DNA of 22,515 nt from an uncultured Peptococcaceae bacterium (GCA_913064925.1 CAJYBN010000016.1:1-22515), one strand, 5' to 3'. Shown: positions 14,464 to 22,418, counted from the first letter of the stretch. The notes: generated by a model not told the origin, from the sequence alone. Translations and numbers: made by a program.

Positions 14464-15855
14464 ATGCCGGTAGTTTTCTGTGGAATCTGCCCCCACCCGC
14501 CCATCATGGTGCCCGAAGTGGGGCGGGGCCGGGACGGGGAAGTGGCCAAGACCAAAGAAGCCATGCTGGAGCTGGGACGCCGGGTCAAGCAAAGCGGTGC
14601 GGAAACGCTGGTGATGATTACTCCGCACGGTACGGTGTTTGCGGATGCCGTGGCTGTGAACACCCTGCCCGAGCTGCGGGGCGACCTGGCGCAGTTCGGC
14701 GCTCCGGAGGTGCGCTTTGCTGTGCCCGCCGACGTTGAACTGGTGCGGGAAATCAAGAACGCGGCCGGCGCCAAAAAAATTCCGGTGGCGGGCGTTGACG
14801 ATAAAACGGCGGCCCGGCACGGGCTGCGCGCGGAACTTGACCACGGCATAACCGCGCCCCTGTATTTCATCCGCCGGGCCGGGGTCAACCTGCCCCTGGT
14901 GCACGTGTCCATGGGCATGCTGCCTTACGCCCAGCTGTATTCCTTCGGGGCGGCGGTCAGCGAAGCCGCCCGCCGGTTGAACAGGAAAGTGGCCGTGCTG
15001 GCCAGCGGGGACCTGTCGCACCGGCTGACCCCCGACGCGCCGGCTGGTTACGACCCCGCCGGCAAGGACTTCGACCGCCGCATGGTGGAGCTGGTCGGCG
15101 CGGCGGACGCGGAGGGCATATGTTCCCTGGATGACGAGCTGGTGGAAAGGGCCGGCGAGTGCGGCCTGCGGCCCATCATCATGATGCTGGGCGCGCTGGA
15201 CGGCCTGGCGGTGAAAAGCGAGGTGCTTTCCTACGAGGGTCCTTTCGGCGTAGGTTACATGGTGGCCGCACTGCAGCCGGGCGGCCCGGAAGAACAGCGC
15301 CGGCTGGGGGGCAAGCTGTGGCGCGGCCGGGAGCGAGCCGGCGAGAGCTACCCCGTGCAGGTGGCCCGCCGGGCGCTGGAGCGCTACTTTGCCGGGGAAA
15401 GGGATAAGCTGTGTGACTTGGAGGGGGCGCCGCCCGAATTCGCCGGGCGGCGGGCCGGCGTGTTCGTTTCCTTAAAAAAACACGGGCAGCTCCGGGGCTG
15501 CATCGGCACCATTGCTCCGACGCGGGACAGCATCGTGGAGGAAATTGCGGCCAATGCCGTCAGCGCTGCGGTAAACGATCCACGTTTTTACCCGGTGCGG
15601 CCCGAGGAGCTGCCCGAGCTGGACATATCCGTGGATATCCTCGGCGAGCCCGAGCCGGTGCCAAGCATGGATGAACTGGACCCCAAGAAATACGGGGTGA
15701 TTGTTTCCGCCGGGGGCAGGCGGGGCTTGTTGCTGCCCGACCTGGAAGGCATCGACACCGCCGCCGAGCAAGTGGCCATCGCCAGGCAAAAGGCGGGCAT
15801 AGAGCCGGGCGTGCCCGTGCGGCTGGAACGGTTTACGGTGACCAGGTACCGCTAG
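14464..15855 (+). CDS. AmmeMemoRadiSam proteins B and A fused (Memo-like + AMMECR1 domain)
   Basis: Two-domain protein (463 aa). Residues about 1-270 form a Memo/LigB-like domain related to class III extradiol dioxygenases, with candidate metal ligands H11 (ICPHPPIMVPE) and H55 (MITPHG) and the later segment ASGDLSHRLTPDAPAGYD. Residues about 290-463 are an AMMECR1 domain with its signature LRGCIG at 343-348. In many bacteria and archaea these are separate genes beside a radical SAM gene; here they are fused and the radical SAM gene follows. ATG 14464 begins at the Memo consensus; the frame is open upstream to 14314, but that extension is Gly/Arg-rich and unlike the family. Biochemical function is unknown. 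Confidence 0.88.
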   Translation: MPVVFCGICPHPPIMVPEVGRGRDGEVAKTKEAMLELGRRVKQSGAETLVMITPHGTVFADAVAVNTLPELRGDLAQFGAPEVRFAVPADVELVREIKNAAGAKKIPVAGVDDKTAARHGLRAELDHGITAPLYFIRRAGVNLPLVHVSMGMLPYAQLYSFGAAVSEAARRLNRKVAVLASGDLSHRLTPDAPAGYDPAGKDFDRRMVELVGAADAEGICSLDDELVERAGECGLRPIIMMLGALDGLAVKSEVLSYEGPFGVGYMVAALQPGGPEEQRRLGGKLWRGRERAGESYPVQVARRALERYFAGERDKLCDLEGAPPEFAGRRAGVFVSLKKHGQLRGCIGTIAPTRDSIVEEIAANAVSAAVNDPRFYPVRPEELPELDISVDILGEPEPVPSMDELDPKKYGVIVSAGGRRGLLLPDLEGIDTAAEQVAIARQKAGIEPGVPVRLERFTVTRYR

Positions 15856-15908
15856 CAGGGCGGCCCGCCTGCCGGCGGCAGCAGCACAGCAGCAATAAAG
15901 CGGGAGGA

Positions 15909-16919
15909 ATGAAATTGCAAGGGGAGGTAATGTTTTACGACAAGGGCCCCGGCAGTAGAACCGACTGTAAGGTCTGCCCCCGGCTGTGCAACATCGCCCC
16001 GGGGAAAAGGGGTTTCTGCCGGGTGCGGGAAAACCGGGACGGCACCCTTTACGCCACCAATTACGGCCAGTGCTCATCCTACGCCATGGACCCCATAGAG
16101 AAAAAACCGCTCTACCACTTTTACCCGGGCAGCTTGATTTTCTCCTTGGGTACGGTGGGGTGCAACCTGCGCTGCGGCTTTTGCCAGAACTGGACCATCG
16201 CCCACGCAGATCCTCCCACTTTTTACCTCAGCCCGGAGCAGGCGGTGGAATTGGCCTTGGAGCAGCGGGAGCGCGGCCGCCCCTGCGTGGGCCTGGCCTA
16301 TACTTATTCCGAACCCTTCATGTGGTACGAATACGTTTACGACACCGCCAAGCTGGCCCGGGAGGCCGGTTTAAAAAACGTGCTGGTGACCAACGGTTAC
16401 GTCAACGAAGAGCCGCTGGAAGAACTGCTCCCTTTTGTTGACGCCATGAACATCGACGTCAAGGCGTTCACCGACCAGTTTTACCGCAGCACCTGCGCGG
16501 GGCGGCTGGACCCGGTACTGCGCACGGTGGAACAGGCGCACAAGTGCTGCCACGTGGAAATAACCACCTTGCTGGTCACCGGCCTGAACGACAGCCCAGA
16601 GGAAATCAACAGGCTGGTGGACTGGCTGGCCGGGCTGGACCCCGATATACCGCTGCATTTTTCGCGCTACTTTCCCAACTATAAGATGGAACTGCCGCCC
16701 ACGCCCGAGCGCACGCTGCTGCAGGCCCGGGACATTGCGCGGCGCAAGCTGCGCTATGTGTACATCGGTAACGCCCCGCACCTGCAGGCTTCCAGCACCG
16801 AGTGTCCCTCCTGCGGCGAGGTGCTCATTGACCGGGAGGGGTACAGCGTGCGGGTGGGCCGGTTGAAGGACGGCGCCTGTTCCGGGTGCGGGGAGAAAAT
16901 CCCGGTGGTGCAGGATTAG
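15909..16919 (+). CDS. AmmeMemoRadiSam system radical SAM enzyme
   Basis: Radical SAM protein (336 aa) of the family related to PflA-like activases. The cluster motif CNLRCGFC (C85, C89, C92) binds the SAM-coordinating 4Fe-4S cluster. An N-terminal set C20, C23, C27, C37 (CKVCPRLCNIAPGKRGFC) and a C-terminal zinc-ribbon-like pair, CPSCGE and CSGCGE, may bind further metal. YTYSEPFMWYEY and MNIDVKAFT are typical of this subfamily. The gene follows the Memo/AMMECR1 fusion by 53 bases, so they are probably co-transcribed. The start is ambiguous: GGGAGG (15902-15907) almost touches ATG 15909 but is well placed for in-frame TTG 15915, and GGGGAGG (15921-15927) is two bases from ATG 15930. Confidence 0.88.
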   Translation: MKLQGEVMFYDKGPGSRTDCKVCPRLCNIAPGKRGFCRVRENRDGTLYATNYGQCSSYAMDPIEKKPLYHFYPGSLIFSLGTVGCNLRCGFCQNWTIAHADPPTFYLSPEQAVELALEQRERGRPCVGLAYTYSEPFMWYEYVYDTAKLAREAGLKNVLVTNGYVNEEPLEELLPFVDAMNIDVKAFTDQFYRSTCAGRLDPVLRTVEQAHKCCHVEITTLLVTGLNDSPEEINRLVDWLAGLDPDIPLHFSRYFPNYKMELPPTPERTLLQARDIARRKLRYVYIGNAPHLQASSTECPSCGEVLIDREGYSVRVGRLKDGACSGCGEKIPVVQD

Positions 16920-17195
16920 GACGCCGCGGCTGGTATGCTGCATATCAACTAATTGATACTTTGCCAATGCGTTTTTGGCAATGCAACGGGAGCCACCGGT
17001 CCCTCACATATTAACATTAACGCTGTTGATAGTTTTTTGGGTTATGTTAAGCTGCCCGGTTTCTTGGCCTGCCGTAATGCACGGAAGCGAGTGACTCGGG
17101 GCGAGCAGACGCCGAACTTGGCGAAGGCGAGGGCGGGGTAGTGGCGCCACGCGGCCGGCGTTTCAGGAGGTTTCTGCCATTTGTAGCGCCCGAAC
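16920..17195. other. Unassigned spacer before the sirtuin gene
   Basis: A TTGCCAA/TTGGCAA hairpin (16961-16981) with a T-rich loop may help end the radical SAM transcript. From 16953 to 17141 the plus strand is open for 62 codons (...DSFLGYVKLPGFLACRNARK...), but there is no ribosome site and the family is not recognised. Further on, CAGGAGG (17164-17170) looks like an orphan ribosome site. The stretch may be decayed coding DNA or the flank of a lost element. Confidence 0.3.
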
Positions 17196-17223
17196 TTGTA
17201 GTTTTTTGTATGGGGGGTATAAT
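17196..17223 (+). promoter_or_regulatory. Promoter of the sirtuin-helicase run
   Basis: A perfect TATAAT (17218-17223) is preceded after 16 bases by TTGTAG (17196-17201; four of six). Transcription would start at about 17230, which is the A of the sirtuin ATG, predicting a leaderless or nearly leaderless mRNA. Confidence 0.5.
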
Positions 17224-17229
17224 TTTGAT

Positions 17230-17994
17230 ATGAGCCTGCGGGAAAAAGTGGTTCAGCTGGCCGACCTGCTGCTGGCCAGCAACAAGACGGTGGTGTTGAC
17301 CGGCGCCGGCATATCCACTGAGAGCGGCATACCTGATTTTCGCAGCCCGGGCGGCTTGTGGTCCAAGGTCGACCCCATGTACGCCTTTTCGGCGGAAACC
17401 TTCATTTACCGGCCCGCCGCCTTTTACGAAGCCGGGCTGCCGCACCTGAATACCATCATGTCGGCGCAGCCCAACCGGGCGCACGAAGTGCTGGCCGGGC
17501 TGGAAAAGGCCGGGCTCTTAGCCTGCGTCATCACCCAAAACGTCGACAACCTGCACCAGAAGGCGGGCTCCGTGCGGGTGCTGGAGGTACACGGGCACCT
17601 GCGCTCGGCGACCTGCATGAAATGCGGCTCCAAAATCACCTGGGATTACCTGCTGGACAAAGTGTTTGCGGGGCAGATTCCGCCCCGCTGCAGCGACTGC
17701 CAGGGTGTATACAAGCCCGACTGCGTATTTTTCGGCGACAGCCTGACGGCCGACTTCGAAGTGGCCATCCGGGAAACTGCCGACAGCGATCTGATGCTGG
17801 TGGTGGGTTCCAGCCTGGAAGTGGCGCCGGTGAACCACCTTCCCATGATGGCCAAGGAGCTGGCCATTGTCAATGTCGGCCCCACTGCGGCCGATCATAA
17901 AGCCGGCCTGTTGATTAATCACAAGGCCGGGGAAACCATGGACCTGTTATGGAACGAGCTGCTCAAGCGAGGTGCGGTTAAGCAGGAAGCCTGA
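17230..17994 (+). CDS. cobB: NAD-dependent protein deacylase, sirtuin family
   Basis: Sirtuin (254 aa), which removes acyl groups from lysines using NAD. The NAD-binding motif GAGIS (25-29) with GIPDFRSPGGLW, the NVD site (QNVD, 103-106), catalytic H121 in EVHGHL, the zinc ligands C129, C132, C154 and C157, and GSSLEVAPVN are all present, so the enzyme looks active. Length is that of compact bacterial sirtuins. ATG 17230 is chosen because MSLREKV begins the conserved helix. It lacks a good ribosome site: a G run sits twelve bases away and TATAAT overlaps the region. The helicase gene starts 8-17 bases after the stop, indicating an operon. Confidence 0.92.
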   Translation: MSLREKVVQLADLLLASNKTVVLTGAGISTESGIPDFRSPGGLWSKVDPMYAFSAETFIYRPAAFYEAGLPHLNTIMSAQPNRAHEVLAGLEKAGLLACVITQNVDNLHQKAGSVRVLEVHGHLRSATCMKCGSKITWDYLLDKVFAGQIPPRCSDCQGVYKPDCVFFGDSLTADFEVAIRETADSDLMLVVGSSLEVAPVNHLPMMAKELAIVNVGPTAADHKAGLLINHKAGETMDLLWNELLKRGAVKQEA

Positions 17995-18011
17995 TAGGAG
18001 AGTTGTTAGCA

Positions 18012-20261
18012 TTGGCTAAAGCCAGGACGGAAGAAGTTAAGCGGTTATTAATGGAGTATATCCCTGCGGAAGGAACAACAAGCATCCAGGAACTGTGGAA
18101 CCGGGCGGGCGTTTCGCTGGAAGAGTTTGCCGGCGCGCTGCAGTCGCTGGCCGCCCGGGGCGATGTTCTGGTTTCCGGGACGCCGGGCGAGGGCCCGCCA
18201 TGCGTTTATCTCAGCCGGGCCTGCGAACTCCCGGCGGCCGGGGAGTGCCGCCGGGCCGCCCGGCTGGTCACCGCGGCTGTTCCGGCGCTGCAGGCCGAGC
18301 TAAAGGAGCGGGCCGCGGCCGGGATTAGGGAGATTCTGGCCGACGGCATACCCCGCACCCGGGCGGAGCTGGCCGAGCTTGTGGAGCTGCCGCCCGGGTT
18401 TCCCGGCGCCCTGCCCGAGGTGATCCAGCTGCCCGGCGGCACCTATACCCTGCGGGACACTTCCGCCGGCAAAGCCGAGCTGGCGCGGCGCGCCGCAGAA
18501 TCCCGCGCCCGCAGCGAAGCGGTGCACCGGCAGCGCCGCCTGGTGGAGGAACTGCTGGAAGAGCGCGAGGTGCTGGCGGTGGAAGAAATGGAAGGGGCGC
18601 TGGGGGAAAAAGTGCTTCCCGAGGCCGTCGCCCACCTGCTGCGGCTGCCCGGCGGGCGTTACACCCACCCGGACAGCAGACCCGCCTGGGAAGAGGTGGC
18701 CAGGTACCTGTCCCGCAGCGAGCCGGTAAGCCGCAAAAATTTCCTGCGCATGTTTAAAAGACATAAAAAGCTGGTAGCTCTTATTAAAAAGGGGCGGGAA
18801 GAACCACCCTTTGTTATCCTACCCGATGGCCGCGTTACCGTGGAAGCGCATCCGGAGGGCCGGGAGGAGCTGCGCAGGCGGGAAATCCTGGCCTACGTGC
18901 ACTACACGCTGCAGGAAAGAATGGGCGGGCGCTCATTCTTTACCCTGGCGGACTTTGCGCCCAGGGAGCGCGCCCTGGCGCGGCAGGAAGCGCTGCAGGC
19001 CGGGTGCGTGCCCTTTAAAGCGGGACGGGAAGAATTCTTTTGCGCGCCCATCAAAGCCGACCCCGCCCGGATTGCCCGCGAGTTGAAGGACATCACCGGG
19101 CTGGACATTCCCGGCCGGGGCGGCCCCACGGTGCCGGCGGCTTTTCTCATAGACAACTCGCTTACCGCCCGGGAAGCGGGGCGCCGGCTGGGCATTCGCC
19201 CCGCCGACGTGCACGACCTGTACGAGCAGGGATACCTGCAGGGGTTCGAGCTGGAGGGTAACATGCGTTATTGGGCTTCGGCCGTGGATGCGCTGCGCAG
19301 CGCGCCTAACATGGAGCACCGGCTGCGGCGCGCCGAAAAGATCAAGCTGGCCGACGCGGCCAGGATCCTGGGCATTACCGCGGACGAAGTCAAGCGGTTG
19401 ATCAGGGAAGGCCACCTGCGCAGCGCGGGGCGCCCGGAACGAGGCTCCTACCAGCTGCGCCGGGGCGATGTGGAGGATTTGCTGGCCCGCCTGCCCGAAA
19501 TCAGGGCTGGATGGGAAGATGCGCCCGGCCAGGGCGCGGAAAGGCCTGCCCGGCGCAAAAAGCGGCGCCCCAGGCGCCGCCGGCCCGAGGCCGTCCCGCC
19601 CCCGGGTCCCATCGAGCTGGACGAATACCAGCAAAGGTCCATCGAGGCCCTGCTGGCCGGCCACTCCGTGCTGGTGGCCGCTCCCACGGGAACGGGTAAG
19701 ACCTTGATCGCCGAGAGATTGGTGGACCGCATCCTGGAACAGGGGCGGGAAGTGATTTATACTTCGCCCCTCAAGGCGCTGTCCAACCAAAAATACCGGG
19801 ATTTCGCCAAACAGTACGGGTACGACCGGGTGGGCCTGATCACCGGCGACGTATCCATTAACGAGCGGGCGCCGCTCCTCGTGATGACCACGGAAATTTT
19901 TCGCAACTGGTGCTTTGCCAACCCGGAATGGATGGACGGCATTTCCCACGTCATTTTCGACGAGATCCATTTTCTGGACGACCCGGAAAGGGGCACGGCC
20001 TGGGAGGAGAGCATCATCTTCGCCCCGCCCCACATGCGCATATTGGGCCTTTCCGCTACGGTGCCCAATGTTCACGAGCTGGCCCGCTGGATGGAAGAGG
20101 TGCGGGGCAGTCGCGTGGTGGTGGTGGAAGAGTACCGCCGGGCCGTTCCGCTGGTAATCAACTGGATAACGCCGGACAACGAGGTGCTGGACGAGGACGA
20201 GGCGCGCGAGGAGATCGAGGCTTTGCGCCAGTCGGGGGGCAGGCGGCAATACATGCATTGA
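18012..20261 (+). CDS. Ski2-like helicase, N-terminal part: tandem HTH modules + first RecA lobe
   Basis: Protein of 749 aa from TTG 18012 (AGGAG ends 11 bases before; in-frame TTG 18003 is too close to it). Residues 1-370 are unfamiliar, with winged-helix-like stretches (GTTSIQELWNRAGVSLEEFAGAL). Two excisionase/MerR-like helix-turn-helix modules follow at about 379-430 (LTAREAGRRLGIRPADVHDL) and 442-495 (KLADAARILGITADEVKRLI), then a very basic linker. The first helicase lobe has motif I APTGTGKT (557-564), Ia TSPLKALSNQ, II DEIH (650-653) and III LSAT (680-683). The chain ends soon after, without motifs IV-VI; those lie in the next frame, starting at 20287. It is a genuine split or a frameshift. 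Confidence 0.8.
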   Translation: MAKARTEEVKRLLMEYIPAEGTTSIQELWNRAGVSLEEFAGALQSLAARGDVLVSGTPGEGPPCVYLSRACELPAAGECRRAARLVTAAVPALQAELKERAAAGIREILADGIPRTRAELAELVELPPGFPGALPEVIQLPGGTYTLRDTSAGKAELARRAAESRARSEAVHRQRRLVEELLEEREVLAVEEMEGALGEKVLPEAVAHLLRLPGGRYTHPDSRPAWEEVARYLSRSEPVSRKNFLRMFKRHKKLVALIKKGREEPPFVILPDGRVTVEAHPEGREELRRREILAYVHYTLQERMGGRSFFTLADFAPRERALARQEALQAGCVPFKAGREEFFCAPIKADPARIARELKDITGLDIPGRGGPTVPAAFLIDNSLTAREAGRRLGIRPADVHDLYEQGYLQGFELEGNMRYWASAVDALRSAPNMEHRLRRAEKIKLADAARILGITADEVKRLIREGHLRSAGRPERGSYQLRRGDVEDLLARLPEIRAGWEDAPGQGAERPARRKKRRPRRRRPEAVPPPGPIELDEYQQRSIEALLAGHSVLVAAPTGTGKTLIAERLVDRILEQGREVIYTSPLKALSNQKYRDFAKQYGYDRVGLITGDVSINERAPLLVMTTEIFRNWCFANPEWMDGISHVIFDEIHFLDDPERGTAWEESIIFAPPHMRILGLSATVPNVHELARWMEEVRGSRVVVVEEYRRAVPLVINWITPDNEVLDEDEAREEIEALRQSGGRRQYMH

Positions 20262-20286
20262 CGGTGCAGCAAAAGGGGGATTAATT

Positions 20287-21837
20287 ATGGTTTTTAACGA
20301 AGCAAGATCGTGTGCCGGGGTAATCGAGGCCATCCAGGACCACCTGCCCGCCCTGTACTTCGTTTTCAGCCGGGGGCGCACGGAACAGCTGGCCGAAGAA
20401 CTGGGCCGGGAGTGGGATTTCCTGCTGCCCCGGGAAAAGACCCGGGTCAGGGAAATACTAGAAAAAGCCGAGCAGGACCACCCGGGGCTGTTCGGGGGCA
20501 GGCGCCGGGGCCTGCGGCGGCTGCTGCTGCAGGGCATCGGCTACCACCACGCCGGCCTGTCCCCCGCCTTGAAGGAACTGGTGGAAAAATTGTATGAATC
20601 CCGGCTGGTATTCGTGCTTTTCTGCACGGAAACTTTTGCCCTGGGCATTAATTTTCCCGCTGCCAGCACGGTGTTTGACTCCACCCGCAAGTGGGACGGG
20701 CGCAATCACCGCAGCCTGTTGAACCGGGAGTTCTTTCAGATGGCCGGCCGGGCCGGGCGGCGCGGTTTTGACCGGGTGGGCCACGTGTACATCACCATTG
20801 ACGAAAAGTTCCCCGAACAGACGGGTTTCTTTGACGAAAGCCAGGTGGAACCGGTGCGGGGGCGGCTGGTCATTTCCCCTAACACCGTGCTCAGCTTGCT
20901 GCAGTGGAAGACCGACGCGGAAATCGAGCGGTTTCTTACCCAAAACCTGGCCGTGTACCAGAACACCCGGGAAGCCAGGAACCTGGCCGAGGAACTGGAA
21001 ACGGTGGATGAGAAAATACACGCGTTGCGCGGCACTTTTTGCGAGGACAGGGACAGCCCGTCCTGCCCCTTGCTGCGCCGGAAGCTGAAAAAAGAACTGA
21101 ACCGCCTGCGTAACAGAAAGAAGCGCAAAAAACCGGACACGCCGGGCCGGGTGGCGGAGATAAAATCCATCCTGGCCCAGCCGGCCAAGGGCTGCCTGCA
21201 CTACGCCTGCCGGGACGCCCAGGAGGAAATTGCCGTCCTGGTGGAGCGCAAGAAGGAACTGGTCAGGCGCCGCCGGGAACTGAAAAGCCACGCTGTCGAT
21301 TACCACCGGGAATTCCAGCGCATGTGCGACTTGCTGGAAAAGCTGGGGTTCATCGAGGGCAAAACCCTGCTGCCCCGCGGGTTGTTTGCCCTGCACGTGC
21401 ACGTGCAGGAAATACTGGTCACCGAACTGGTCTTTTCCGGCATCCTGCGCGACGCCCCGCCGGCCGAAATAGCTTCCATCCTGGCCGGCGTGGACTACCA
21501 GCCCGGGCGGGACGACGTGGTCCTCCCCGGCACTTACCCCATGGACGAGGTAGCCCTGCTGCGCAGCGAGCTGCTGGACGCCGGCGTTCCGGAGTACCTG
21601 TGCGTGTGGTCGCCCCTGCCCGGTCCCCTGGCCGAGGCCTGGTACCAGGGCGCCACCTTCGAGGAACTGCAAAAAATGTGCAACCTGCACGAGGGCGACA
21701 TATTTTCCATTATCCGGCGGGAGATAGACGTGCTGCGGCAGATTGAGCGCGCCGCCGGTGAGGATGCCGAGCTGCGGCAGATCATCAACGACATTCGGAA
21801 CGTGCTGGACCGTGAGGAAATGGCCGTTTTGGTTTAA
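20287..21837 (+). CDS. Ski2-like helicase, C-terminal part: second RecA lobe + DSHCT domain
   Basis: Protein of 516 aa carrying the rest of the helicase: motif IV-like YFVFSR (24-29), motif V CTETFALGINFPA (from 113) and motif VI QMAGRAGRRG (151-160). A charged coiled-coil insert (about 240-345) holds paired cysteines C252/C260 and C303/C308. A DSHCT-like C-terminal domain (about 360-510) shows WSPLPGPLAEAWYQGATFEEL and EGDIFSIIRREIDVLRQI, as in Ski2/Mtr4/Dob10 RNA helicases. It is in the +1 frame relative to the preceding gene, which stops 25 bases upstream. ATG 20287 has its own good ribosome site (AAAAGGGGG, 20271-20279), so independent translation is possible. Motifs I-III are absent, so alone it cannot hydrolyse ATP. 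Confidence 0.8.
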   Translation: MVFNEARSCAGVIEAIQDHLPALYFVFSRGRTEQLAEELGREWDFLLPREKTRVREILEKAEQDHPGLFGGRRRGLRRLLLQGIGYHHAGLSPALKELVEKLYESRLVFVLFCTETFALGINFPAASTVFDSTRKWDGRNHRSLLNREFFQMAGRAGRRGFDRVGHVYITIDEKFPEQTGFFDESQVEPVRGRLVISPNTVLSLLQWKTDAEIERFLTQNLAVYQNTREARNLAEELETVDEKIHALRGTFCEDRDSPSCPLLRRKLKKELNRLRNRKKRKKPDTPGRVAEIKSILAQPAKGCLHYACRDAQEEIAVLVERKKELVRRRRELKSHAVDYHREFQRMCDLLEKLGFIEGKTLLPRGLFALHVHVQEILVTELVFSGILRDAPPAEIASILAGVDYQPGRDDVVLPGTYPMDEVALLRSELLDAGVPEYLCVWSPLPGPLAEAWYQGATFEELQKMCNLHEGDIFSIIRREIDVLRQIERAAGEDAELRQIINDIRNVLDREEMAVLV

Positions 21838-21869
21838 AACGGGAAGAAATAGGAGAAGGTTGGTTTACT

Positions 21870-22418
21870 TTGCTTGCCGTCCAAGATGTGCTGGAGAAAG
21901 TTGCCGGGCAAATAAAAAAAGCGGGCGCTTCTCGGGTTACAACCGTTGACACCGGCATAATCAAGGTTATGGAAGAACCGGCCTGCGGCAGCTGCCCGGA
22001 ATACGGGCACAACCTCAGCTGCCCGCCCAACATACCGCCCCCGGCCGCCTTTCGCCGGGAATTGGCCGGCTACTCCGGCGGGGTGCTGTTTCAGGTGCGC
22101 GTGCCCGCCGGGCAAAACAACCCGGATGCGGTTTGGGCCGGTTCCCGGCTGGTGCACGAAATCGTGCTGGAGGCCGAAAAGCTGTGCCTCGGCTTGGGTG
22201 CCGCCCGGGTGCGGGGGCTGATTGCCGGCTGCTGTAAGCTGTGCGTTCCCTGCCCCGGCCCGGGCAGCGGATGCCGGCACCCCGCCAAGGCCCGCTCGTC
22301 GCTGGAGGCCAACGGCATCGACGTGGTGGCCACCTGCGCCGCGGTGGGCTGGCAAGTTACTTTTCCGGCCGACCGGTACGTGGACTGGACGGGCCTGGTC
22401 TTATTGGGCGGGGAATAA
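21870..22418 (+). CDS. DUF2284-like cysteine-rich metal-binding protein
   Basis: Protein of 182 aa. The N-terminal part has CGSCPEYGHNLSCPPNIPPP (C39, C42, C51), and a later cluster reads GCCKLCVPCPGPGSGCRHP. Both are characteristic of DUF2284, predicted metal-binding proteins of anaerobes and methanogens. The many cysteines suggest an iron-sulfur cluster or zinc; the function is not known. The start is TTG 21870, ten bases after AGGAGAAGG (21851-21859); no ATG is in frame before the conserved region. It follows the helicase by 32 bases and is probably the last gene of the run. Confidence 0.82.
   Translation: MLAVQDVLEKVAGQIKKAGASRVTTVDTGIIKVMEEPACGSCPEYGHNLSCPPNIPPPAAFRRELAGYSGGVLFQVRVPAGQNNPDAVWAGSRLVHEIVLEAEKLCLGLGAARVRGLIAGCCKLCVPCPGPGSGCRHPAKARSSLEANGIDVVATCAAVGWQVTFPADRYVDWTGLVLLGGE

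Noticed and set aside
18933..20537. 534-codon minus-strand frame opposite the helicase
   Set aside because: It spans the helicase split antisense and shows no domain or ribosome site; helicase motifs on the plus strand are unambiguous.
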